The position numbers and the translations under genes are program-made. The notes under the pieces were generated by a model. It did not search any database. It was not told the origin of the DNA and was given only the letters and a program-made list of their open reading frames with translations. From positions 868,001-932,000 of the forward strand of contig NZ_CP139368.1 of the NCBI RefSeq assembly GCF_034120055.1: 64,000 bases of DNA, given 5' to 3'. Numbering within the stretch: the stretch's first letter is position 1; every line of letters begins with the position of its first letter. Below are positions 15,053 through 22,138 of the stretch, piece by piece. The DNA is from Microbacterium rhizosphaerae (lineage in GTDB: Bacteria > Actinomycetota > Actinomycetes > Actinomycetales > Microbacteriaceae).

Positions 15053-16102
15053 ATGCACGGCGAATACAAGGTCCCCGGCGGAAAGCTCGTCGTCGTCGAC
15101 CTGGAGGTCCGCGACGGTCGCATCACGGAGTTCCGTCTCGCGGGCGACTTCTTCCTCGAGCCCGACGATGCGCTGGCCGACATCGACGCGGCGGTCAACG
15201 GACTTCCGGCGGAGACGGATGCGGCGGCCATCGCCGCTGCGGTCCGCGCCGCGCTGCCGGAGGGAGCGCAGCTGCTGGGATTCACTCCGGAATCCGTCGG
15301 CACCGCCGTACGCCGGGCACTGGTCACAGCGCCGGGCTGGCGGGACTTCTCGTGGGAGGTGGTGCACGACAGGCCCGTGTCGCCGCGCATGAACCTCGCC
15401 CTGGACGAGGTGCTCACGACCCGCGTCGGCGATGGGCGCCGCAATCCCACGCTGCGGCTGTGGGAGTGGAACGAGTCCGCTGTGGTGATCGGCTCGTTCC
15501 AGTCGGTGAAGAACGAAGTCGACCCTGAGGGGGCGAAGCGGCACGGATTCGACGTCGTGCGCCGCATCTCGGGTGGCGGCGCGATGATGATGGCGGCGAA
15601 CTCGATCGTGACCTACTCGCTGTACGTGCCGGCATCCCTCGTCGCGGGCATGACGTTCGCCGACTCGTACGCGTTCCTCGACGACTGGGTGCTGCAGGCC
15701 CTGCGCGCCCTCGGCATCGACGCCGTCTATCAGCCGCTCAACGACATCGCGGGACCCTCCGGCAAGATCGGCGGCGCCGCCCAGAAGCGCCTCGCCAACG
15801 GCGGAGTGCTCCACCACGCGACCTTGAGCTACGACATGGACGGCCAGGTCATGACCGAGGTGCTGCGCATCGGCCGCGAGAAGCTCAGCGACAAGGGCAC
15901 CGTCTCCGCCGCGAAGCGCGTCGACCCTCTCCGGAGCCAGACCGGACTGCCTCGCGAGGCCATCATCGCGACCTTCATCGACACGTTCTCGAACCTCTAC
16001 GGCGCCGTGCCCGGATCGATCACCGAAGAGGAATATGCCGAGGCCGAGGCCCTGGTCGCCTCGAAGTTCGCCACGGATGCGTGGCTGAACCGCGTCCCGT
16101 GA
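15053..16102 (+). CDS. Lipoate-protein ligase A family protein
   Basis: This 349-residue protein has an N-terminal accessory domain of about 90 residues (MHGEYKVPGGKLVVVDLEV), similar to the LplA accessory/lipoate-transfer domain. The biotin/lipoate protein ligase domain follows (about 100-330): RRISGGGAMM near the lipoyl-AMP loop and GPSGKIGGAAQKR with the catalytic lysine. It would attach lipoate to E2 subunits and GcvH. The placement of the accessory domain at the N-terminus is as in actinobacterial homologues. TACGCT six bases before ATG 15053 supports a leaderless start. The stop overlaps the methyltransferase start (GTGA). Confidence 0.85.
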   Translation: MHGEYKVPGGKLVVVDLEVRDGRITEFRLAGDFFLEPDDALADIDAAVNGLPAETDAAAIAAAVRAALPEGAQLLGFTPESVGTAVRRALVTAPGWRDFSWEVVHDRPVSPRMNLALDEVLTTRVGDGRRNPTLRLWEWNESAVVIGSFQSVKNEVDPEGAKRHGFDVVRRISGGGAMMMAANSIVTYSLYVPASLVAGMTFADSYAFLDDWVLQALRALGIDAVYQPLNDIAGPSGKIGGAAQKRLANGGVLHHATLSYDMDGQVMTEVLRIGREKLSDKGTVSAAKRVDPLRSQTGLPREAIIATFIDTFSNLYGAVPGSITEEEYAEAEALVASKFATDAWLNRVP

Positions 16103-17178
16103 CGGATCTGTTCGCGGTCCCCGAGCCTGTCGAGGTCACCGAGCCTGTCGAGGTCACCGAGCCTGTCGAGGTCACCGAGCCCGTCGAGGTAACCGAGCCC
16201 GTCGAGGTCACCGAGCTCGTCGAGGTGTCGCCCCCCGCGGTCGGTCGAATCGCGATCCATCAGGGCGACAACCTCGAGATCATGCGGACGCTGCCGGACG
16301 GCTCCTTCACGCTCGTCTACCTCGACCCGCCGTTCAACACCGGCCGCCAGCAGACCAAGGCCGTCGTCACGGCTCGCTCCACGTCCGGGATTCAGTCTGC
16401 CCAGGATGCCTCCGCGGCGCACTCCGCGGAAGACCGGGGCATGGCCCGGCCCGCCCGCACGTCCGGACTGAATCCTGAACGCCGGAGTGGCGGGACGCCT
16501 GAGGTGCGAACGGGATTCCACGGCCGGGAGTACGAGCGGCTGCGCGGCGACCTCCGCGCCTACGACGACCGGTTCGACGACTACTGGGGCTTTCTCGAGC
16601 CGCGGCTCGCCGAGGCCTGGCGGCTGCTCGCCGACGATGGCACGCTCTACCTGCACCTGGACTACCGCGAGGCGCACTACGCCAAGGTCATGATGGACGC
16701 CCTGTTCGGTCGGGAGCGCTTCCTCAACGAGCTCATCTGGGCGTACGACTACGGCGCGAAGAGCCGGCGGCGATGGCCGACGAAGCACGACACGATCCTC
16801 GTGTACGTGAAGGATCCGCGGCGGTACTGGTTCGATGCCGAGTCTGTGGACCGCGAGCCGTACATGGCGCCGGGGCTCGTGACCGCGGAGAAGGCCGCGC
16901 GCGGAAAGCTGCCGACCGACGTCTGGTGGCACACGATCGTGCCGACGACCGGTCGGGAGAAGACCGGCTACCCGACGCAGAAGCCCGAGGGGATCCTGCG
17001 GCGCATCGTGCAGGCATCCAGCCGCCCCGGCGACACCGTCCTCGATCCGTTCGCCGGAAGCGGCACGACGGGAGCCGTCGCGTCCGCGCTCGGAAGGAAC
17101 GCCGTGCTCATCGACGAGAACCCTGAAGCGGTCGCGGTGATGACCACCCGAGTGCCGAATGCCACCGTCATCGCCTGA
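16099..17178 (+). CDS. DNA methyltransferase, beta-class N4/N6 (orphan)
   Basis: This 359-residue site-specific DNA methyltransferase has the catalytic motif IV DPPF (VYLDPPFNTG) ahead of the AdoMet motif FAGSGTTG near the C-terminus, the beta-class order. KPEGILRRIVQASSRPGD and LDYREAHYAKVMMDALFG are typical of actinobacterial homologues. No endonuclease gene is adjacent, so it is an orphan, perhaps epigenetic. GTG 16099 overlaps the previous stop. Two repeats interrupt it: an N-terminal PVEVTE tandem repeat and an extra ~40 residues after DPPFNTG flanked by inverted copies. Both keep the frame and leave the catalytic motifs intact. Confidence 0.88.
   Translation: MTDLFAVPEPVEVTEPVEVTEPVEVTEPVEVTEPVEVTELVEVSPPAVGRIAIHQGDNLEIMRTLPDGSFTLVYLDPPFNTGRQQTKAVVTARSTSGIQSAQDASAAHSAEDRGMARPARTSGLNPERRSGGTPEVRTGFHGREYERLRGDLRAYDDRFDDYWGFLEPRLAEAWRLLADDGTLYLHLDYREAHYAKVMMDALFGRERFLNELIWAYDYGAKSRRRWPTKHDTILVYVKDPRRYWFDAESVDREPYMAPGLVTAEKAARGKLPTDVWWHTIVPTTGREKTGYPTQKPEGILRRIVQASSRPGDTVLDPFAGSGTTGAVASALGRNAVLIDENPEAVAVMTTRVPNATVIA
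16123..16230 (+). repeat. 18-bp tandem repeat, six units, in the methyltransferase N-terminus
   Basis: Six consecutive units of GAGCCTGTCGAGGTCACC (units 4-6 slightly diverged) encode EPVEVT repeats. The core resembles the palindromic repeat found in apnO (9292-9311). The unit length is a multiple of three, so copy changes keep the reading frame. Confidence 0.95.
16388..16475. repeat. Inverted-repeat-bounded insertion in the methyltransferase
   Basis: GGATTCAGTC at 16388-16397 and its exact complement GACTGAATCC at 16466-16475 bound a GC-rich stretch that also contains CCGCGG-type palindromes. ACGTCCGG precedes both arms. The segment lies exactly where homologues run from DPPFNTG into the conserved GFHGREYE-like region, so it looks like a small in-frame mobile or palindromic element. 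Confidence 0.7.
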
Positions 17179-17207
17179 CAGTTAACAGGCGGCAATAGTC
17201 TGGGGCC

Positions 17208-18194
17208 ATGCGCTTCGGAACATTCATCCCCCAAGGCTGGCGATTCGACCTCGTCGGCATCGACCCGAACGAACACTGGAACACCATGCGCGGGCTCGCC
17301 GAGCGCGCGGACGCCGGCCCCTGGGAATCCCTGTGGGTCTACGACCACTTCCACACGACGCCCGTGCCGAGCGAGGAGGCGACCCACGAGGCGTGGACCC
17401 TCATGTCGGCCTTCGCTGCGTCGACCCGACGCATCCGTCTGGGCCAGATGTGCACCTGCATGGGCTACCGAAACCCGGCGTACCTCGCGAAGGTCGCCGC
17501 AACCGTCGACCACGTGTCGGGCGGCCGCGTGGAGATGGGGATCGGCGGCGGCTGGTACGAGCACGAGTGGCGTGCGTATGGATACGGGTTCCCCGAGGTG
17601 CCCGAGCGGCTCCGGATGCTGCGCGAGGGCGTCGACATCATGCGCCAGGCGTGGACGACCGGAACGGCGACCCTCGATGGCCGCGAGTACCAGGTCGACG
17701 GCGCGATCGTGCGTCCGCTGCCGGTGCAGGACGGCGGCATCCCGCTGTGGATCGCCGGCGCCGGCGAGAAGGTGACCCTGAAGATCGCCGCCCAGTACGG
17801 CCGTTACACGAACTTCGCGGGCGCGATCGAGGAGTTCGACCACAAGGCGGCGGTGCTCCGCGGCCACTGCGAGAACATCGGTCGTGATGCGGGCGAGATC
17901 ACGATGTCGTCGAACTTCAACACGATCGTCGGCGCGACCGAGGCCGAGGCGCGCGACCGGCTGGCCGCGGTGAAGGACCGGCTGCTGCCGTTCGTCGGGC
18001 CGGACCGCGCCGATGCGATCGAGCACGACTACCTGGGTTCCGACGCGTTCGGCACGCCGGAGCAGATCGTGGAGAAGCTCCGCCTGCGCGGGGAGCACGG
18101 CATGGGATACAGCATCCATTACTTCCCGGAGCTCGCGTACGACCCCTCGGGTCTCGAGCTGTTCGAGCGCGAGGTCATCCCCGCCCTCGGCTGA
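17208..18194 (+). CDS. LLM class F420-dependent oxidoreductase
   Basis: This 328-residue luciferase-like monooxygenase-family protein has the start MRFGTFIPQGW, the GQMCTCMGYRNPAYLAKVAATVDHVSGGR segment and GIGGGWYEHEWRAYG, typical of the F420-dependent TIGR03560-like subgroup. It probably transfers hydride using reduced F420 on an unknown substrate. TAGTCT six bases before ATG 17208 indicates a leaderless transcript. It shares cofactor type with the products at 47225 and 58990. There is no operon partner; the next gene is convergent beyond a repeat-filled gap. Confidence 0.88.
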   Translation: MRFGTFIPQGWRFDLVGIDPNEHWNTMRGLAERADAGPWESLWVYDHFHTTPVPSEEATHEAWTLMSAFAASTRRIRLGQMCTCMGYRNPAYLAKVAATVDHVSGGRVEMGIGGGWYEHEWRAYGYGFPEVPERLRMLREGVDIMRQAWTTGTATLDGREYQVDGAIVRPLPVQDGGIPLWIAGAGEKVTLKIAAQYGRYTNFAGAIEEFDHKAAVLRGHCENIGRDAGEITMSSNFNTIVGATEAEARDRLAAVKDRLLPFVGPDRADAIEHDYLGSDAFGTPEQIVEKLRLRGEHGMGYSIHYFPELAYDPSGLELFEREVIPALG

Positions 18195-18216
18195 CGCCGG
18201 CAGACCCGACTCCTCG

Positions 18217-18320
18217 CCTGTCACGATCCATGGCCGCCACCCGGTGTTCGTGACAACTGGGCGCGGCGGAGGGACGCTCACCTGTCACGAACACCGGCCG
18301 CAGCCCGTGTTCGTGACAGG
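18217..18320. repeat. Two palindromic repeats (CCTGTCACGA type)
   Basis: The second copy is perfect: CCTGTCACGAACAC (18281-18294), a 12-base centre, then GTGTTCGTGACAGG (18307-18320). The first copy (18217-18255) is degenerate. A related element lies at 28032-28110. Sitting between convergent genes, they could act as transcription terminators, but a dispersed repeat family is the simpler reading. Confidence 0.8.
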
Positions 18321-18454
18321 CGAGCGAGGTGGAGACAGGCGAGGGGTCTGTGTGCGGCAGGCGAGCGAGGTGGAGACAGGTGAGGGGTCTGTGTGCGGCA
18401 GGTGAGCGAGGTGGGGACAGGCGAGGGGTCGGTGTGCGGCAGGAGAGCGAGGGA
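18320..18454. repeat. 41-bp tandem repeat, three full units plus a fragment
   Basis: Units start at 18320, 18361 and 18402, each beginning near GCGAGCGAGGTGG and ending GTGTGCGGCAG, with a 12-base start of a fourth at 18443. They directly abut the perfect palindrome and end just before the esterase stop. Nothing coding is evident in 18195-18462 apart from these repeats. Confidence 0.9.
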
Positions 18455-18462
18455 GGACCCGC

Positions 18463-19983
18463 TCACAGCAGCGGGCGCACCCCGGCGTAGCCGTCGCGCT
18501 GCACGTCGGAGCGGGATGCCGGTCCCCCGAACACCCGGGTGACGCCCGCGTCGTCCGACCAGGCCGGCCACTCCGCGCGACCCTCCCGGATGAGCACCAC
18601 AGCGGCGCCGTGCGTCGCATCCGCGAGCGCCTGCGGCGGGTGCTCACCCGCAAGGGCCGGGATGCCGACCGACGAGTCGAGGCAGTCGAACCAGAACGGC
18701 ACGTCGATGCAGTGCACCGCCGAGCCGAAGGGCGAACCGGCGTAGGAGTACCGGTACACCCAGGTCGGCGCATCCCCGCGCGCATCCGCGGCACGCACGA
18801 CGCCCATCTTGAACACCTTGTCCGAGACGTAGCGACCGAGCACGGCGGCGTGCCCCTTGGCGACGACGTCCTTGTTCGCCGCGAGGTAGGCCCTGCGCGC
18901 AGGTGCCGTGAGACCCATCCTCCCGAGCAGGAGCGACAGCGGGATCCACCGCAGCTTCTTCTCCTGACCGGCGAGGGCCATCGCGAACTCGTCGTCCGTC
19001 GCGCCGAGCACGAGCGGCTTGTCGGCGCCGACGCCGGCGCGGAGCGAGTCCGACGTCGGGCGGACGATCAGGTCGCCGTCGATCGACGGACCGAGCCCGA
19101 GGCCGCCGTCGAGGAGCGCCGCGACGTCCCGGCCGGCGTCGGTGGCCGCCTTCTGCGCCTCGATCAGCCGGTCCTCGTCCACCGCCTCGAGCGCGGCGCG
19201 GGTCGGCTCCACGCCGAGATGGTTCGCCACCTTCGCCGTGAGCGTCCGCGCCCGCTCCGGAGCGACATCGGCGAGGGCGGGCGACAGCGACCACACGCCG
19301 TGGAACAGATGCTGCGCCTTCTCGATGCCGAGGAGCGTCAGCACCGCGCCACCGCCGGCGGACTGCCCGGCGATCGTGACCCGGCGAGGGTCGCCGCCGA
19401 AGGCGCGGATGTTCTCCTGCACCCACTCGAGCGCGGCGATCCAGTCGCGGACGCCGCGGTTGTCCGGCGCGCCATCGACGTGCCCGAAGCCGATGAAGCC
19501 GAGCCGGTACGAGATCGACACCGTCACGACACCGTCGCGATTGAAGTTGCGGCCGTCATACCACGGGCTCGCGGGAGAGCCGGCGAAGTAGCCGCCGCCG
19601 TGGATCCACACGAGCACGGGGAGCGCCGCATCCGCTTGCCCCGGCACGGGCGTGAACACGTTGACGTTCAGGGTGGCATCGCCCGGCACGGACGGCTCGG
19701 GGATGAGCGTCACACCCGGGTCGCCGCGCTGCGCCGTCGCACCGAACTCGAGCGCATCGCGCACGCCCTCCCACGACTCGACCGGCACGGGCGCCGCGAA
19801 CCGCAGCTCGCCGACCGGCGGCTGGGCGAACGGGATGCCGAGGAACGCGGCGCTGCGCACGTCCGAGCCGACGGTCGGCCGCCATGCGCCGCGCACCCGG
19901 CCGACGGCCGTGTCGACCTCGACGAAGGCGTCCGAGGGCGCCACGCGCCCGGTCGGAGCGGGAGTGGGGAGAGCTTCGGTCAT
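18463..19983 (-). CDS. Carboxylesterase, type B family
   Basis: This 506-residue carboxylesterase/para-nitrobenzyl-esterase has AFLGIPFAQPPVGELRF, the oxyanion motif HGGGY (128-132) and nucleophile Ser208 in the GQSAG elbow (FGGDPRRVTIAGQSAGG). Length is normal. No signal peptide, so it is cytoplasmic. A strong GAAGGAGG precedes ATG 19983. It follows tetR by 55 bp on the same strand, and that unit is divergent from the MFS/beta-glucosidase unit. A plausible job is removing acyl groups from imported beta-glucosides before or after glucose release (inference). Confidence 0.93.
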   Translation of the reverse strand: MTEALPTPAPTGRVAPSDAFVEVDTAVGRVRGAWRPTVGSDVRSAAFLGIPFAQPPVGELRFAAPVPVESWEGVRDALEFGATAQRGDPGVTLIPEPSVPGDATLNVNVFTPVPGQADAALPVLVWIHGGGYFAGSPASPWYDGRNFNRDGVVTVSISYRLGFIGFGHVDGAPDNRGVRDWIAALEWVQENIRAFGGDPRRVTIAGQSAGGGAVLTLLGIEKAQHLFHGVWSLSPALADVAPERARTLTAKVANHLGVEPTRAALEAVDEDRLIEAQKAATDAGRDVAALLDGGLGLGPSIDGDLIVRPTSDSLRAGVGADKPLVLGATDDEFAMALAGQEKKLRWIPLSLLLGRMGLTAPARRAYLAANKDVVAKGHAAVLGRYVSDKVFKMGVVRAADARGDAPTWVYRYSYAGSPFGSAVHCIDVPFWFDCLDSSVGIPALAGEHPPQALADATHGAAVVLIREGRAEWPAWSDDAGVTRVFGGPASRSDVQRDGYAGVRPLL

Positions 19984-20038
19984 GCGGGAGATCCTCCTTC
20001 GGACGTCCTGGATGGATGCGGCCGCCTGACCGCACGGA

Positions 20039-20650
20039 TCAGCTGGATGCCGCCTCTGCCTGGGCAGGAGCCGGCGCCAGCAGCTGGAACAGGGCGTCGA
20101 CCGTCGCAGCCATGTCGACGTCGGGATCGAGGAGCCACTGCAGCTGCATCCCGTCCGACGCGGCCTGGAACAGGCGGCCGACGACCTCGGCGTCGACCCG
20201 GTCGGTGATGCGCCCGGCCGACTGCTCCTTGCGCACGGTCTCGGTGAACAGTTGGCGGATGAGAGCGCTGCGCTCCAGGTAGTACTCGTGCGCAGGATGC
20301 GCCGTGTCGCTGGCCTCGACCGCGAGCCGCGAGAAGAGCTCGACGACGCCGGGGACCTCGCTGTTGTGCCGGATGACGCGCAGAAAGCCCTCGCGCATCG
20401 AGGTGAGGTCCACCTCGTTCGGATCGAACCGACCGGCGTCCACCTCGTCGCGCTTGCGGAGGATCTCGACGAACAGCTGCTCCTTGGAGCCGAAGTAGTG
20501 GAGGAGTCCGGCCTGGCTGAGGCCGACGGCATCCGCGATCTCGCGGACGGATGCGCCGCGGAAGCCCTCGCGGGCGATCACCTCGAGGGCGCGCGTGAGG
20601 ATCTCCTCGCGCTTCGCGACGCCCTTCGCGTACGAACCCCTCTTCGCCAT
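20039..20650 (-). CDS. TetR/AcrR family transcriptional regulator
   Basis: This 203-residue protein has an HTH at about residues 20-60 (ALEVIAREGFRGASVREIAD, AVGLSQAGLLHYFGSK) and a C-terminal ligand domain containing VPGVVELFSRL. It is related to the TetR at 3069. It begins the tetR-esterase unit and faces the MFS-GH3 unit across a 103-bp gap full of palindromes, so it likely represses both. On the minus strand TTGAGA-N18-TTTAAT ends eight bases before the ATG, so the leader is almost absent. The ligand may be a beta-glucoside or its aglycone. Confidence 0.9.
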   Translation of the reverse strand: MAKRGSYAKGVAKREEILTRALEVIAREGFRGASVREIADAVGLSQAGLLHYFGSKEQLFVEILRKRDEVDAGRFDPNEVDLTSMREGFLRVIRHNSEVPGVVELFSRLAVEASDTAHPAHEYYLERSALIRQLFTETVRKEQSAGRITDRVDAEVVGRLFQAASDGMQLQWLLDPDVDMAATVDALFQLLAPAPAQAEAASS

Positions 20651-20653
20651 GAC

Positions 20654-20715
20654 TTGAGATTAAACCCGAACAGCACTTGAAATCTCAAAACCGAGTGCCG
20701 TAAGGTTTTCTTACG
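20654..20715. promoter_or_regulatory. Divergent promoters and TetR operators, tetR/MFS
   Basis: For the MFS gene TTGAAA (20677-20682) and TAAGGT (20701-20706) are 18 bp apart. For tetR (minus) the boxes are at 20683-20688 and 20659-20664, also 18 bp apart. TTGAGATT (20654-20661) is repeated inverted as AATCTCAA (20681-20688), overlapping both promoters. A separate perfect palindrome CGTAAG-GTTTT-CTTACG (20699-20715) covers the MFS -10. Both palindromes are good operator candidates. Confidence 0.65.
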
Positions 20716-20753
20716 CTCAGAGGCGAGCGTTCCCGCACATCCGAGGAAGCCCC

Positions 20754-22046
20754 ATGACACTGCCGTCCGAATCGGTCGCCCCCATAACCGAGACCACGTT
20801 CGTCGCCACCGCATCCGGCGAGGTCGACCCGCCCGCCCCCGTCAAGGGCGTCCGTCGCCTGCTGTGGTGGATCCTCCCCGCGAACTTCGCGATCTTCGCC
20901 ATCTGGGGCTCGATTCCCGGTCTGCTGCTGCCCCAGCAGGTCACGGTCGCCCTCGGTGCGAGCGACAAGGTCGCCAACATGCTGGTCATCAGCACGATCG
21001 GCGCCTTCGCGGCGATGATCGCCCAGCCCATCGCGGGCCAGGTCTCCGACCGGACGCGCTCGCGCTTCGGCCGTCGTGCGCCGTGGATCATCCTCGGCGC
21101 GCTCGCGGGAGCGCTTTCGCTCGTCGGCCTCGCGTTCGCGAACTCGCTCGTCGGGTTCGTCACCGCCTGGACGCTCGTGCAGATCACGTACAACTTCGCG
21201 CAGGGCCCGCTGAGCGCGGTCATGCCCGACCGTGTCCCGATCGCCCGCCGCGGCACCTTCGCCACGCTCTCCGGCATCGGCCTCATGGTCGGCGCCGTGG
21301 GCGGCTCGGTCGTCGGCGCGGCGTTCTTCCACAGCATCGCCGTCGGCTACATCTTCTTCGCGGTGTTCGCCGTCGTCGTCCTGACGCTCTTCGTGGTGTT
21401 CAACCCGGACCACCCGAGCACGAACTTCGCACGCGAGCCGTTCGGCTTCACCGAGTTCCTCCGCACCTTCTGGGTCAACCCCGTCACGCACCCGGACTTC
21501 TTCTGGGCCTTCACGGGCCGCCTCCTGCTGTACACGGGCTACTTCGGCGTCATCGGCTACCAGCTGTTCATCCTCACCGACTACCTGCACGTGACGTCGC
21601 CGGAGACGGTCATCCCGCTCCTCAGCCTGATCAGCCTCGCCGGCGTCATCATCGCGACAGCGGTCTCGGGCCCGCTGTCCGACAAGGTCGGCCGTCGCAA
21701 GCCCTTCGTCTTCGGCTCGTCGGTCGTCATGGGCCTCGCCCTGCTGCTGCCGTGGATCTCGCCGACCCTGACCTCGTGGATGATCATGACCTTCGTCATG
21801 GGTCTCGGCTTCGGCATGTTCCAGGCCGTCGACACGGCGCTCATGAGCCAGGTGCTGCCGTCGGCCAAGTCGTTCGGCAAGGACCTGGGCGTCGTCAACA
21901 TCGCGGCCACGCTGCCGCAGACGCTCGCCCCGGCCGTCGGCGGTGCCATCGTGCTGTCGCTCGGCTATGCGGGCCTCTTCCCCGTCGGCATCGTCCTCAG
22001 TATCCTCGGCGCCGTCTGCGTCTGGTTCATCAAGGCGACGCGCTGA
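20754..22046 (+). CDS. MFS transporter (GPH-like sugar symporter type)
   Basis: This 430-residue integral membrane protein has about twelve hydrophobic segments and the MFS loop motifs GQVSDRTRSRFGRRAPWI (between helices 2 and 3) and GPLSDKVGRRKPFVFG (between 8 and 9). The RTRSRFGRRAPWI wording is typical of sugar-transporting MFS/GPH carriers in actinobacteria. It lies 92 bp before a GH3 beta-glucosidase gene on the same strand, so it probably imports a beta-glucoside or disaccharide. GAGGAAG precedes ATG 20754. Confidence 0.9.
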   Translation: MTLPSESVAPITETTFVATASGEVDPPAPVKGVRRLLWWILPANFAIFAIWGSIPGLLLPQQVTVALGASDKVANMLVISTIGAFAAMIAQPIAGQVSDRTRSRFGRRAPWIILGALAGALSLVGLAFANSLVGFVTAWTLVQITYNFAQGPLSAVMPDRVPIARRGTFATLSGIGLMVGAVGGSVVGAAFFHSIAVGYIFFAVFAVVVLTLFVVFNPDHPSTNFAREPFGFTEFLRTFWVNPVTHPDFFWAFTGRLLLYTGYFGVIGYQLFILTDYLHVTSPETVIPLLSLISLAGVIIATAVSGPLSDKVGRRKPFVFGSSVVMGLALLLPWISPTLTSWMIMTFVMGLGFGMFQAVDTALMSQVLPSAKSFGKDLGVVNIAATLPQTLAPAVGGAIVLSLGYAGLFPVGIVLSILGAVCVWFIKATR

Positions 22047-22138
22047 TCCCGCTCCCCGGGGGCGGCGCAGACGGATGCCGCGGCATCCTGATGACGTCGC
22101 CCCCGGGCCACCACCCCTCCCACCGAAAGGACGCTCGC

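Noticed and set aside
16099..17178. Restriction-modification system
   Set aside because: Only the methyltransferase is present; the neighbours are a lipoate ligase-like gene and an oxidoreductase, with no endonuclease.
18320..18454. CRISPR-like array
   Set aside because: The 41-bp units are directly adjacent without variable spacers and there are no cas genes, so it is an ordinary tandem repeat.
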